DNA of 64,000 nucleotides from Kamptonema formosum PCC 10802 (GCF_000332335.1 NZ_KB235948.1:3704820-3768819), one strand, 5' to 3'; positions 15,877 through 24,901 are shown, counted from the first letter of the stretch. Numbers and translations are program-made. Notes: a model not told the origin generated them from the sequence alone.

Positions 15877-17346
15877 CTAGTCCCGGCTTCCCACGGCGTC
15901 AAAAGGCGGGTTCACCGGCACGGCGAGCGTAAAAGTAGAGCCTTTCCCCAACTGGCTTTCCACTTCCACTCGCCCGCCGTGAGCTTCGGCGATGGCGCTG
16001 ACAATTGCCAGCCCCAAACCGGCACCTTCTGAGCGCCGGCGGCTGTTGGCGGCGCGGGCAAATCGCTGGAATATGCGCTCTCTGTCCTCAGGGGCAATGC
16101 CAGTGCCGGTATCGCGCACCCAGAAGCGGACATGACCGTTGGTTAAAGCCGATCCTAACACAATTTCGTCACCGGCACTCGTGTGCTGGGCGGCATTTTG
16201 AGCGAGGTTCATCAGGGCTTGCGTCAGGCGCTGCCGGTCTGCTACAATTTTACCTGATGCCTGAGATTCCAACTGCCAGTCACGATCTCCCAGAGCTTTC
16301 ACCTTAGCATACACTTCCTCGGTAAAGGCGGAAACTCCCACAGTTTCTAAAGTTAAAAAATCGGGGCGTTCGGCTTTGGCGAGCAGCAGTAAATCGTTAA
16401 CCAATCGGCTCATCCGCTCCAACTCGTCGAGAACTAAGGCTACAGTTTCCGCTCGTTCCTGGGGGTCATCGCCGAGCAGTTCCAAATGGCCGCGAATGAT
16501 TGTAATGGGGGTGCGCAGTTCGTGACCGGCATCGCTGATAAAATTGCGCTGGCTGGTGAGAGCAGCTTGGAGCCGGTCGAGCATTTCATTGAAGGTGATG
16601 GCGAGTTCCGCAATTTCATCAGAACCCCGCACGGGGATGCGCTGGCTGACATTCGACTCGCTAATCGAGTTAGCGGTTGCGGTGAGCGAGCGCAAGGGAG
16701 CGAGGACTCGACCGGCTGCAATCCAAGTCAGAGCGCAAGCAATAACTGAGACGGCTAGCGTCACCAGAAGCATGACATCGGTGGTTTCATTTACCTTTTC
16801 CCAGTCCCCAGCTGCCGATTGAATGACGACAAACACCCCGCGAGTTTTCCCTTGGATTGTGACGGGTTCCGCCCAGTAGCTGAGCGTGTCATTTGGGGTG
16901 ACTAGCTCACCTTTTTCTGGCTGAGTTAGTTTCGCCCAGCGATTCAGATATTTTGAATTCGGGCGAAGAGATTCTGGCAAAGCGACGGGACTGGATTTGT
17001 AAAGCTGACCGTCGAGCAGTGCCAGCATAAACTCGCCGTCATCCGGGATGTTGCGGGACAGGAACGTGTCAAACAGAGCCGGTGTGTCCAAGACGCCGGT
17101 GCTGCTGGGGGACAGGCGGGACGCCTTTCCTGCTGTTGGGCTTTCTTGCAGCAACTGGCGGAACTCCTGGATTTCTTGGAGGAGATTATGTTTGCCCCGC
17201 TCTTGCAGCCGCAGCGAAAGGACTTGACGGACTGCTAAGACGGATATTCCCTGCGAGCCAGCTATTAGCACCGCGCACCAAGCGATCAGGCGGGTGCGGA
17301 TTCCAAAAAAAATTCGACGCCATCCCTGAAATTGTCCAGTCATCAA
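15877..17346 (-). CDS. Membrane sensor histidine kinase (HAMP)
   Basis: A 489-residue kinase. Two membrane helices at about residues 14-40 and 189-211 flank an extracytoplasmic sensor region. A HAMP domain follows (about 212-265). The HisKA motif SDAGHELRTP puts the phosphorylated histidine at His275. The ATP-binding domain shows NLAQNAAQHT (N box), DTGTGIAPEDRERIFQRF (G1/F box) and GAGLGLAIV (G2). It very likely phosphorylates the regulator encoded next (15057-15725). A second ATG one codon later is an equal start candidate. The stimulus is unknown. Confidence 0.95.
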   Translation of the reverse strand: MMTGQFQGWRRIFFGIRTRLIAWCAVLIAGSQGISVLAVRQVLSLRLQERGKHNLLQEIQEFRQLLQESPTAGKASRLSPSSTGVLDTPALFDTFLSRNIPDDGEFMLALLDGQLYKSSPVALPESLRPNSKYLNRWAKLTQPEKGELVTPNDTLSYWAEPVTIQGKTRGVFVVIQSAAGDWEKVNETTDVMLLVTLAVSVIACALTWIAAGRVLAPLRSLTATANSISESNVSQRIPVRGSDEIAELAITFNEMLDRLQAALTSQRNFISDAGHELRTPITIIRGHLELLGDDPQERAETVALVLDELERMSRLVNDLLLLAKAERPDFLTLETVGVSAFTEEVYAKVKALGDRDWQLESQASGKIVADRQRLTQALMNLAQNAAQHTSAGDEIVLGSALTNGHVRFWVRDTGTGIAPEDRERIFQRFARAANSRRRSEGAGLGLAIVSAIAEAHGGRVEVESQLGKGSTFTLAVPVNPPFDAVGSRD

Positions 17347-17407
17347 TTCCGAGCCCTTCCTGCAGCACGACTTATAGCGGTTCTCAGTTAGATGAGCGTG
17401 TTTGCCC

Positions 17408-17440
17408 AGAAACCCGGTTTCTTAAAGAAACCGGGTTTTT
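17408..17440. repeat. AGAAACCCGGTTTCT palindrome repeat, terminator-like
   Basis: A copy of the 33-bp family ending in TTTTT on the + strand. It sits between two minus-strand genes, followed by the common AAGTACCTCAC flank. Confidence 0.85.
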
Positions 17441-17484
17441 AAGTACCTCACTAATATGAGACAGGCTATATTTGATAACTTTTA

Positions 17485-18087
17485 CTATAATATATTTTGA
17501 AATAGACCGGGCATTTGCCAGAGCAGGTAAGCAATCAGCGCAAACAGCAAAGTAATCAAAGCCGTCAGCACGTAGCTGACGCACATCAAGAACCCGTCGG
17601 ATTCCAAAGTGGCCACGACAAACAGCAAAATCCCAACGGTGGGAATGGGATTGGTCAAGGGCACCGGCAGCATGAGCAGCAGCGTCAGCCAAGTGATACA
17701 AAGCCCGTTGATCTGCCAAATGTAAGGATTGTTTGCGATCCGCCGCATCCGGGGCTTGGCCAGTTTTTTGAGGACGCAGTTGACTTGTTTGAGGTTTTTT
17801 AGCAGGGTGAGGATAAATTTCCGGGGGAATTGCAACCGGGCAATTTTTTTGGGAAGCCACGGCGAGCGCCGGCCCAGTGCCATCTGCACGGACAGGACTA
17901 AGTTGCCGATGCCCAAGACACCGGTCAGTCCGGGCGGCATGGGAAACAAAAACGGCAAAACCAGTAAACCAATGACTAAACTAAACCCCCTTTCCGAAGT
18001 TTGCGCCAGGATATCTGCTAAGGTTAGGGGTTTTTCGGCTAGCCGCTTCAGAAGGGACTCAATATCTTGAGAAAATCTAAGCTGCAT
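17485..18087 (-). CDS. Exopolysaccharide synthesis protein ExoD family
   Basis: A 200-residue integral membrane protein of the ExoD family. The N-terminal soluble part includes LTLADILAQTSERGFSLVIGLL, then the conserved PFLFPMPPGLTGVLGIGNLVLSVQ hydrophobic region begins. Two further hydrophobic blocks near the C-terminus (TWLTLLLMLPVPLTN and ALITLLFALIAYLL) complete about four membrane segments. ExoD was linked to exopolysaccharide production and alkaline tolerance in rhizobia; its mechanism is unknown. I chose the ATG at 18087; a TTG five codons upstream is also in frame. Confidence 0.88.
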   Translation of the reverse strand: MQLRFSQDIESLLKRLAEKPLTLADILAQTSERGFSLVIGLLVLPFLFPMPPGLTGVLGIGNLVLSVQMALGRRSPWLPKKIARLQFPRKFILTLLKNLKQVNCVLKKLAKPRMRRIANNPYIWQINGLCITWLTLLLMLPVPLTNPIPTVGILLFVVATLESDGFLMCVSYVLTALITLLFALIAYLLWQMPGLFQNIL

Positions 18088-18630
18088 AACGCTCTGGCAC
18101 AATCCAATCTATTCTTGGCTATTTCTGAGTAATTAAAAATTGTAACAAAGAATCGAAAGCAACTTCCTCCTTCTCAAGACGGGTCAGTGTTTTGGCAAGC
18201 ATTCGACTGTCCCGCAACCTGCCGGCTCGGTTGCTGCGCCGGCAGGCGCTGCGCACCCCCCAGACGGGCGTGGGGACGCACCCGTGTGCGGGAGCATCCC
18301 CATGCATGCCAAACTATTGTGACCGAGGAAAAGGTCGAGAGGTTTCATCTGATGTCTGCGGCTTAGGCACAGGGCACGATCTCCGAAGAGCATTTCAGCC
18401 GGAAACGGCGGCGATCGCGAGACTGACCGCACAGCGATGCCACCGGACATAATATCAGGGAATTTCTTCTACAGACGCGATTTATCGCGTCTGGGTTCAG
18501 GGGAGAGAAAAAACCGGCATCTCTCTGCAGGCTGCTGTGTTCGGTTGCCGGCACCGGCACACTCCCCATTCGCCTGCCGGCAGACACCAGCAGCAGGGTG
18601 CGTTATTAAAACGCACCTTATATCTAGCAG
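18088..18630. other. Gene-free spacer with small hairpins
   Basis: No credible gene on either strand. There is a palindrome at 18471-18494 (AGACGCGATTTATCGCGTCT type, related to 2707-2734) and an 8-bp-stem hairpin at 18597-18617 (GGTGCGTT/AACGCACC), just downstream of the minus-strand stress-protein gene, where it may help terminate transcription. Confidence 0.65.
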
Positions 18631-19392
18631 TTAAACTGACAGGCAATCTGAGGCAGGAGCGCAACTCGCCCCTGACACCAGCATCGAAGGGATGCCCAGC
18701 ACCGCGCAGGGGAAATTAGGGCCCAGAGCGCGGACAATGGGGTGGTTGGCGTCGCTGCAGCCCAGGAACAGCAAAACCGCCGATTCGGATTCCACAACTT
18801 TTCTGAGTTCGGCGGCAACGCCACCAAACCGGAGGTGAGCTTTGAAGGCACCCCGCCACTCTTCCGCCAGACAGCGAGCTTGCCACAAGATGCGGTCGGC
18901 TTGCTCGAACGGGTGAGTAGGCGAGAACATGGTCTTGTAGCTTTGCCGGTCTGCCGGTGTCATTCGCTTGCTTGTTGCTAGCGCTTTATAGGTTTGTTGA
19001 GTTAAAACAGATGTGCTAGACTCTAAAGGCTGAGATGATTCCGACACCGCCAGCCGGCTGCTGTAATGAATGGAGGGGCTGCTCCCTTCTTTCGCCCGCT
19101 TCAAGACATGCGGACAGTGACTGCTTTGAGTTTCGCTGACAGTGTAGACCACTTGAACGGTGACTTGCCGGTGGGTGGCTAAACGAGTTTGATGGGCCAT
19201 CCACAGGGTAATATCCAGAGCCGTTTGACTGCTGGGGGAGCTGTTATAGCCTACGACGAAGTTGATTGGTTTGGTAAAGTTAGCCCCATCACAAGCGGGT
19301 GCAGCCGGCTCGGGCAGCAACACCATGCGATCCATTATGTCATGCCGGCCCAGTGCGCTTTCCAGACGTGCTAACATTGGCTTGATCTTCAC
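18631..19392 (-). CDS. Universal stress protein (UspA)-like protein
   Basis: A protein of about 253 residues. INFVVGYNSSPSSQTALDITLWMAHQ is a typical first strand and helix of a Usp domain, and the C-terminal VLLFLGCSDANHPIVRAL fits its fourth-strand region. The middle 70 residues (Ser, Thr and His rich) look like an insertion. Usp domains bind nucleotides; in S. aureus KdpD a Usp domain binds c-di-AMP. The gene follows the NrtD-like gene by 83 bp on the same strand, so it may share the riboswitch-controlled transcript. I prefer GTG 19392 because AGAGG lies eight bases upstream; ATG 19377 is the alternative. Confidence 0.7.
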   Translation of the reverse strand: MKIKPMLARLESALGRHDIMDRMVLLPEPAAPACDGANFTKPINFVVGYNSSPSSQTALDITLWMAHQTRLATHRQVTVQVVYTVSETQSSHCPHVLKRAKEGSSPSIHYSSRLAVSESSQPLESSTSVLTQQTYKALATSKRMTPADRQSYKTMFSPTHPFEQADRILWQARCLAEEWRGAFKAHLRFGGVAAELRKVVESESAVLLFLGCSDANHPIVRALGPNFPCAVLGIPSMLVSGASCAPASDCLSV

Positions 19393-19475
19393 AGCTGTAA
19401 CCTCTCTCACATGAAACGGACGATCGACAAGAGGTAGGCGACCCACTCAATCACTTAACTTAACACTATTATAAT

Positions 19476-20315
19476 CTATTCGTCCTGAGTGAAATACCTG
19501 TCTAGAAAATCTAAGGCGCGGTTGCGGAGGTCGTAATACTCCGTGGATTCCCGCAGTTCTTGGCGGTTGCGCGGATGCGGGAAAGGCACCTCCAGAATCT
19601 CCCCAATTGTAGCCGCGGGCCCGTTCGTCATCAGGACGATCCGGTCAGACATATATATCGCTTCATCCACATCATGGGTGATCGTCATCACTGCTTGCCT
19701 GTGACTTTCCCAGATGTCGAGCACCTGTTTTTGCAATTTGCCGCGAGTCAGGGCGTCTAGCGCCCCAAAGGGCTCATCCATCAGCAGCATCTTGGGGCGG
19801 ATCGCCAGGGCGCGGGCAATCCCCACCCGCTGTTTCATGCCCCCAGAAATTTCATCTGGATACTTATCCGCTGCAGCTGTTAAGTTTACCATTGCCAAGT
19901 GCTCATTGACAATGCTGATTTTTTCGGCACGGGTGGCCTTCCCCAGCACTTCATCCACGGCCAGCCGGATGTTTTCCCGCACCGTCAGCCACGGGAGCAG
20001 CCCGTAGTGCTGAAACACCATCATGCGATCGGAGCCCGGTTTGCGGATCTCTTTGCCCTCTAGCCGCACGGAGCCGGAGGTCTGTTTCTCCAAACCGGCA
20101 ACTATCTTGAGCAGTGTTGATTTGCCGCAGCCCGAGTGACCGATTACGGAGATAAATTCATTTTCCCCAATGGTAAGGTTGACATCCTTTAGGACGACAA
20201 ATTCACCCCCGCCAGCAGTAGGGTAGGACTTGACTAAGTTTTCAATTTCCAGAAATCCCGATTGGCGAACTGCTTTATCGTTTGCGCCGGCTGAGAAAGA
20301 AGTGGATTTGGTCAT
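19476..20315 (-). CDS. ABC transporter ATP-binding protein, NrtD/CmpD type
   Basis: A 279-residue ATPase of the nitrate/sulfonate/bicarbonate (NrtD/SsuB/TauB) group. Visible motifs are Walker A GHSGCGKST, Q-loop VFQHYGLLPW, signature EISGGMKQRVGIARAL, Walker B MLLMDEPFGALDA and the switch His in TITHDVDEA. It would drive the permease encoded upstream at 22200-23048 with the binding protein at 20526-21998. The nitrate and bicarbonate systems also contain an NrtC/CmpC ATPase fused to a binding domain; none is present here. The substrate is therefore left open. Confidence 0.92.
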   Translation of the reverse strand: MTKSTSFSAGANDKAVRQSGFLEIENLVKSYPTAGGGEFVVLKDVNLTIGENEFISVIGHSGCGKSTLLKIVAGLEKQTSGSVRLEGKEIRKPGSDRMMVFQHYGLLPWLTVRENIRLAVDEVLGKATRAEKISIVNEHLAMVNLTAAADKYPDEISGGMKQRVGIARALAIRPKMLLMDEPFGALDALTRGKLQKQVLDIWESHRQAVMTITHDVDEAIYMSDRIVLMTNGPAATIGEILEVPFPHPRNRQELRESTEYYDLRNRALDFLDRYFTQDE

Positions 20316-20525
20316 GGGAGTCTCCTAGAATAAGTTTTACTCAGGTGCGCTCTGGCGCACCGCACTGTTCAGCTGTTAGGCTAATAATGCTGCTTGTGGT
20401 CGAAAGGAGGCAGAGCCTCCTCCTCTGCGTTCCCAGGCAAAGCCTGGGAACGAGTGGTTAAAGGTTTGTAGTAGGGCTAAAGCCCTACCGGCTCGCCTGC
20501 CGTAGGGCCCAGAAACCCGGTTTCT
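20316..20525. repeat. Repeat cluster: dual palindrome, GGGCTAAAGCCC and AGAAACCCGG repeats
   Basis: In order: a dual palindrome (20404-20455), a GTTTGTAGTAGGGCTAAAGCCC copy (about 20465-20488), and the 33-bp AGAAACCCGGTTTCT palindrome (20511-20543), which runs into the end of the NrtA-like gene. It separates the A and D genes of one transporter by 210 bp. Confidence 0.85.
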
Positions 20526-21998
20526 TTAAGAAACCGGGTTTCTCAGTACCTCAGAAGACAGGTAGAACGATTGAGGCCGGTTGGCTCTGATTTCAAAACT
20601 CTTGAGATAGCCGGCAGGATCGCTGGGGTCAAAGGCTTTTTTGTCGATAAAAACCTCTGCCGGCTCAACTTTGTAATCCTCCTGAGGGCACTCGATACCC
20701 ATTTCAGCGACAATTTCTCGATAGAGGTCAGTTTTCCAAGCTTTGCGAGCCAACTCTTCGGCATTTTTGGGAATTTCCCGAATCTGCCCCCAGCGAGCAG
20801 CTTGAGTCATTAACCAGATACTTTCTGACTGCCACAAGAATGTCGAGTGATCTCCTGGCACTTTAGAAACCTTAGCCGGCATGTCAAAGAAAATCGTGGT
20901 GTCGTCTGATGTCACGGTGCGGTATTGGTCATCAAACCCGCCATAATTGTATGAGCCAACAATTGCCGGTCGGGTAAACTTATCAATTGGACCATTCTTG
21001 GGTTTCGCGCCCGTAAACGACCGTTCTGTCAGCAGTTTTGCCACCTCCTCGCGGTTTTGCGGGTCGCCGCAATACCGGCAGGCTTCAATCATCGCCTTGA
21101 CCAGAGAGCGATAGGTTTTGGGGTTTTCTTTGATGAAAGATTCCATCACCCCCAGCAGCCGGTCTGGGTGTCCGCGCCAGATTTCTTTGCCCTGCGCGAA
21201 GGTAAAGCCAACTCCCTCCCCGCCAGTAATTGCTTTTTCGTAAATTGCCCGCGTGTTCCAGGGTTCTGCCACCATGTAAGCTTGCATCGCCCCAATCCGC
21301 ACGTTCGTCACCATCTGGGGTGGGGGAATGATGATGATGCGAAACTCCTCTAGGGGGTTCACACCGGCAGCGGCAGATAAGTAGCGGACAAAGTATTCGT
21401 AAATAGCAGAACTCAGCACAACCGCCCAGACTTTGCCCTCTGGCGGCTGGCTGTCAAAATAGGCTCTAAACTGTTTGCCAAACGCTTCCAGATCGCCGCC
21501 GTATTCGTACCAGGGGCGCAGCCCAAAATCCCACATTTTCCGGTTCATCGTCATGGCGTTGCCGTGCCGGTGAACCGTCATGGCTGCGCACAGCGGGGCG
21601 TGGCGTGCGCCTTCCGCTCCTATTCTAGCATTGGTGACGGCACCCGACACTACCGGCGAGGCGTCGAGGCGGCCAAAAATAATCCCGTCGCGAGAGTTTG
21701 CCCAGCTGGCTTCGCGGTTGAGTTTGACGTTCAACCCGTACTTGCGGAAAAACCCTTTTTTCCAGGCAATCGCAAAGGGAGCGCAGTCATTCACCGGCAC
21801 GTACCCCACTGTCAAATCGGGTTTTTCCAAAGTTTTGGGATCTACGACTTGTTCGACGGCTAAGGCTTCTTCCGTAAGCCCTCTAGCCGACCGGTCGGCA
21901 TTAATGGCGCAAGAGGAAAGTGCCATGCCGGCGGCTGTCGCTCCCATCCCTTTAATAAACTCGCGCCGGCTCCAGTCATTTGGGGATCTCTCACTCAT
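20526..21998 (-). CDS. NrtA/CmpA family ABC transporter substrate-binding lipoprotein
   Basis: A 490-residue periplasmic binding protein. The N-terminus has a twin-arginine motif (SRREFIKGMGA) followed by a lipobox-like LSSC, suggesting Tat export and lipid anchoring. The domain start DLTVGYVPVNDCAPFAIAWKKG and the HRHGNAMTMNRKMW segment match the NrtA/CmpA group but diverge in detail from the nitrate and bicarbonate members. The last residues, RNPVS and the stop codon, are encoded by an interspersed palindromic repeat (20511-20543), so the natural C-terminus has been replaced or extended. It is encoded between the permease and ATPase genes of the same transporter. Confidence 0.88.
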   Translation of the reverse strand: MSERSPNDWSRREFIKGMGATAAGMALSSCAINADRSARGLTEEALAVEQVVDPKTLEKPDLTVGYVPVNDCAPFAIAWKKGFFRKYGLNVKLNREASWANSRDGIIFGRLDASPVVSGAVTNARIGAEGARHAPLCAAMTVHRHGNAMTMNRKMWDFGLRPWYEYGGDLEAFGKQFRAYFDSQPPEGKVWAVVLSSAIYEYFVRYLSAAAGVNPLEEFRIIIIPPPQMVTNVRIGAMQAYMVAEPWNTRAIYEKAITGGEGVGFTFAQGKEIWRGHPDRLLGVMESFIKENPKTYRSLVKAMIEACRYCGDPQNREEVAKLLTERSFTGAKPKNGPIDKFTRPAIVGSYNYGGFDDQYRTVTSDDTTIFFDMPAKVSKVPGDHSTFLWQSESIWLMTQAARWGQIREIPKNAEELARKAWKTDLYREIVAEMGIECPQEDYKVEPAEVFIDKKAFDPSDPAGYLKSFEIRANRPQSFYLSSEVLRNPVS

Positions 21999-22088
21999 CT
22001 TCAGTCTCGCTCAATCTTGCAAAATTTTGCCCTGTCAGAATTCAGCAGCCAGAAGAGTTTTCAACTCTCACTTCTGGCTCTCCTAAAA

Positions 22089-22184
22089 CTGACAGCTAAG
22101 CTGTCAGGCTTTTAATCTACTTGTTGCAGAAAGGAGGCAGAGCCTCCAGCGCCTCGTTCCCAGGCGGAGCCTGGGAACGAGGGA
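22089..22184. repeat. Hairpin (22089-22107) and dual palindrome (22128-22184)
   Basis: A perfect 8-bp stem CTGACAGC/GCTGTCAG with a TAA loop, then a dual palindrome of the GGAGGCAGAGCCTCC plus TTCCCAGGC type. They lie between the permease and binding-protein genes and may cause differential expression. Confidence 0.8.
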
Positions 22185-22199
22185 ACGAGGGAGGGTATA

Positions 22200-23048
22200 T
22201 TAAGAGCGTGCCGGTCTTCTGTGCGTTACCAATTCCTGAATTTTGCCAACCGCCCAGTCGAGGACTAACCCCGTTAATCCAATCACGAGTATCGCCAGAA
22301 ACACCGAACTCAGGTTGAGCCGGCTCCACTCATCCCAGACAAAAAAGCCAATGCCAATCCCGCCGGTGAGCATTTCTACGGCGACGATGACGAGCCACGC
22401 TATCCCCAAACTAATCCGCAAGCCGGTGAATATGTAGGGCAAACTTGCCGGCCAAATAATTTTGGCAATCTGCCGCCAGCGGGGCATTTCCAGCACCCGC
22501 GCCACATCGAGATAATCTTTGGAAACGCTCGACACTCCCAGGGCAGTGTTGATAATCGTTGGCCACAGAGAGGTGATGAAGATAACAAAAATTGCCGAGG
22601 GATCAGCCAGGTTAAAGATAGCCAAAGCAATCGGCAGCCAAGCGAGCGGCGATACCGGCTTGAAGATTTGAATGATGGGATTGAGCGCCAGCATCGCTTG
22701 TCTGGACATCCCGATGAGAAACCCCAGGGGAATCGCGACAACCGCACCTAAGGAAAACCCCAGCAAGACGCGGCGTATGCTCGCCAGCAATAGCCAGCCG
22801 ATTCCCAAATCTCCCGGTCCGCGCTGGTAAAACGGATTGACGATGTAATCCCAATTTGCGACTAGCGCCTGCACTGGATTGGGCATCAATTCGCTCTGGA
22901 AGCTGGCCACTACCCACCACAGGATGAGAATTCCCAGAAATCCTGCTGCCGGCAGCAATACCACCTCCCGCAATATCACGGGTTTCGCCCGTTTCCAGGC
23001 GGCCTGTCCGGCAACTGCAATCGAAGATAAATTAAGCTGAATAGCCAT
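22200..23048 (-). CDS. ABC transporter permease, NrtB/CmpB type
   Basis: A 282-residue permease with about six membrane helices. The first is in LLPAAGFLGILILWWVVASF, and the EAA-type coupling loop with the ATPase is in DYLDVARVLEMPRWRQIAKIIWPASLPYIFTGLR (only the E-x-P-R-W core and the P-A-S-L-P-Y-I end are strictly diagnostic). This pattern is that of NrtB, CmpB, SsuC and TauC. ATG at 23048 is preceded by GAGGAG at ideal spacing. The 95-bp leader separates it from a ydaO-type riboswitch (23143-23303), so it is probably the first gene of a c-di-AMP-controlled unit with the binding protein and ATPase genes. Confidence 0.92.
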   Translation of the reverse strand: MAIQLNLSSIAVAGQAAWKRAKPVILREVVLLPAAGFLGILILWWVVASFQSELMPNPVQALVANWDYIVNPFYQRGPGDLGIGWLLLASIRRVLLGFSLGAVVAIPLGFLIGMSRQAMLALNPIIQIFKPVSPLAWLPIALAIFNLADPSAIFVIFITSLWPTIINTALGVSSVSKDYLDVARVLEMPRWRQIAKIIWPASLPYIFTGLRISLGIAWLVIVAVEMLTGGIGIGFFVWDEWSRLNLSSVFLAILVIGLTGLVLDWAVGKIQELVTHRRPARS

Positions 23049-23142
23049 TATAAACTCCTCAGAGTCAAGGGTGGGACACTGCGAACCAACCGGAGACACT
23101 GACGAGATCGAACGCTCTATTTTAATAGAATGTTGAGTCTTC

Positions 23143-23303
23143 ATCAGTCTCCTCTCAATGCCTGCGAAGTTAGCTGACGGGCTAGGACTGAGAGATGTCC
23201 CTCTCGCTGCCTGGCGCGACCGCTCACAGGCATTCGAGATAAGCCCCCTAAATTGGTTCCTCCGCTCCTGTCTCACCCAGAGGTGAAACGTTGGATTAGG
23301 CAG
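23143..23303 (-). promoter_or_regulatory. c-di-AMP riboswitch (ydaO/yuaA type), copy 1
   Basis: Read on the minus strand, the segment shows the conserved elements in order: GCCTAATC at the 5' end, GGAGCGGAGGAACCAA, GGGGGCTTATC, and finally CCTAGCCCGTCAGCTAAC followed by CTTCGCAGGC, which closes the P1 stem with the 5' GCC. These are the hallmarks of ydaO/yuaA RNA, the c-di-AMP riboswitch. It precedes the NrtB-like permease gene. No classical terminator with a T-run is visible, so control may act on translation. Confidence 0.9.
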
Positions 23304-23324
23304 ACTTTTTACGCTCTTTTCACA

Positions 23325-23353
23325 ATACTAGCATTGTTTTTTCTGCCTGTCAA
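23325..23353 (-). promoter_or_regulatory. Sigma-70-type promoter of the riboswitch transcript
   Basis: On the minus strand TTGACA is followed after exactly 17 bp by TAGTAT, with TGC just before it as an extended -10. The predicted transcription start lies about 15 nt upstream of the riboswitch aptamer. Confidence 0.7.
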
Positions 23354-23453
23354 GCAGTCTTCAGGCACAAGTTTTGCATGGCCATCGCTCCGCAAACAGG
23401 TGCGCCCCTGTCGCGCGCACGCTCTGTAGGGAGCGATTCCATCCCCCTCTCGC

Positions 23454-24791
23454 CTAAAGCAGAAAACGTAGCGTCACATACACAGCGGCAGCGATCAGTT
23501 GCGCCGCCATCACTGGGATGCCGTAGCGCAGAAAGGTGTGAAAGGAGATCCGGCGTCCGTGCAGCTCAGAAATCCCAGCTGCGACTATATTAGAAGAAGC
23601 TCCTACCAGAGTGCCATTGCCTCCTAAGGTTGCGCCAAACATCATGGCGTAGAAGAGTGGCAGCACTTCCGGGGGGAACTGACCTTGAAAGTCGGGTGCG
23701 AGAACTTCTGCCGGCGCTAACCCGACACTCACTACATACTGTTTCAGCAATGGCACCATCGCCACCACCAGCGGGATGTTGGGGACAACGCTGGACAACA
23801 AACCGACAAAAAACAGCAGCACCAGGGAACCTAAGACAATATTTTTCCCCAGAAGAACGGCTAGCACCCCTGACACGCTGCTGATGACGCCGGTTTTTTC
23901 CAGCCCGCCAATCAGCACAAAGACGGACATGAAGAATATCAAGGTACTCCAGTCGATATCCCGCAAGATGTTGTTGACAGAATCAATTTTCGTGTGGTGA
24001 GCGAGGAGCAACGCCAAAGCTGCCCCCAGCAAGGCGACGGCTGCCGGTGAGATCGGGACTGGCAGGGTTTCTCCCACGACAAAAAACAGCAGCACGAAGG
24101 CGACAATTAAGCCCCCCACTCCCAAAATTCGCGGGTGTTCGATCTTCGGGTGCGGCAGGTGTTCCAGGTCGTCCAATTTTTTGCGCCAGGTTTTGGGGAA
24201 CAGCCACGGCAGCATGACTAATATTGTGACAATAGCAATAACTCCGCCCAGGCTCAATTTTAGCAGGTAATCCGCAAAGCTGATATTGACGGCATCGCCG
24301 ACAATAAAGGTGGCTGGGTCGCCGACAAGCGTCAGCAGACCGGCACTGTTGGCAACAAACACCATCAGGATCAGCAAGGGGACAAAATCCACGCCAATTT
24401 CCTCCGCCATTGGGGGAATCAGCGGTGCCAGGAGCATCACGGTTGTGGCGTTGGGTAAAACGGCGCAGATGGGCGTGGTAATCGCCACAATGCCGAGCAG
24501 CAATCGCTTGCCTTGCCCTTTCGCCAGCAGCACCATCTGTGTGGCTAAGTAGTCAAATATTTTGGTTGGCTCAAACGCCCTCACCAGCACCATGACTCCA
24601 AAGAATAAACCCAGGGTGGCGTGACTCCGGCTGATGTATCCGATCGCTTCGTTCAAGGTCATGATGTGGCAGAACACCAGCAGCAGCGCCCCCAAAAAGG
24701 CGGCAATGGTTAGGTGTATCCACTCCGTCATGATTAAGAAAATGACACCGACAAATGTTGCCGCCGCCACGATGCTTTGCACGTTTTCCAT
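23454..24791 (-). CDS. ArsB/NhaD-SLC13 type ion permease
   Basis: A 445-residue membrane protein with about eleven hydrophobic segments. The sequence LPNATTVMLLAPL, then LLTLVGDPATFIVG, and the C-terminal GATLGGNGTLVGASSNIV are the paired conserved hairpin-loop motifs of the ion transporter superfamily that includes ArsB, NhaD and the P-protein permeases. The substrate could be an anion or Na+/H+. The ATG is preceded by GAGAGAG. A c-di-AMP-type riboswitch lies upstream at 25173-25340, separated by a leader of about 380 bp that also contains a palindromic repeat. c-di-AMP commonly controls ion and osmolyte transport, which agrees with such a role. Confidence 0.88.
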   Translation of the reverse strand: MENVQSIVAAATFVGVIFLIMTEWIHLTIAAFLGALLLVFCHIMTLNEAIGYISRSHATLGLFFGVMVLVRAFEPTKIFDYLATQMVLLAKGQGKRLLLGIVAITTPICAVLPNATTVMLLAPLIPPMAEEIGVDFVPLLILMVFVANSAGLLTLVGDPATFIVGDAVNISFADYLLKLSLGGVIAIVTILVMLPWLFPKTWRKKLDDLEHLPHPKIEHPRILGVGGLIVAFVLLFFVVGETLPVPISPAAVALLGAALALLLAHHTKIDSVNNILRDIDWSTLIFFMSVFVLIGGLEKTGVISSVSGVLAVLLGKNIVLGSLVLLFFVGLLSSVVPNIPLVVAMVPLLKQYVVSVGLAPAEVLAPDFQGQFPPEVLPLFYAMMFGATLGGNGTLVGASSNIVAAGISELHGRRISFHTFLRYGIPVMAAQLIAAAVYVTLRFLL

Positions 24792-24868
24792 TGCATCTCT
24801 CTCGACTCAGTTATAGAATTGATTTTGCCTGAACAGAAATCAGCCGCAAGCAGTTATAGGGTTGTGCC

Positions 24869-24901
24869 AGAAACCCGGTTTCTTTAAGAAACCGGGTTTC
24901 T
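24869..24901. repeat. AGAAACCCGGTTTCT palindrome repeat in the permease leader
   Basis: A 33-bp copy followed by CAGTCCCTCAC, lying 78 bp upstream of the permease start and inside the untranslated leader downstream of riboswitch copy 2. It would form a stable hairpin in the mRNA. Confidence 0.88.
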
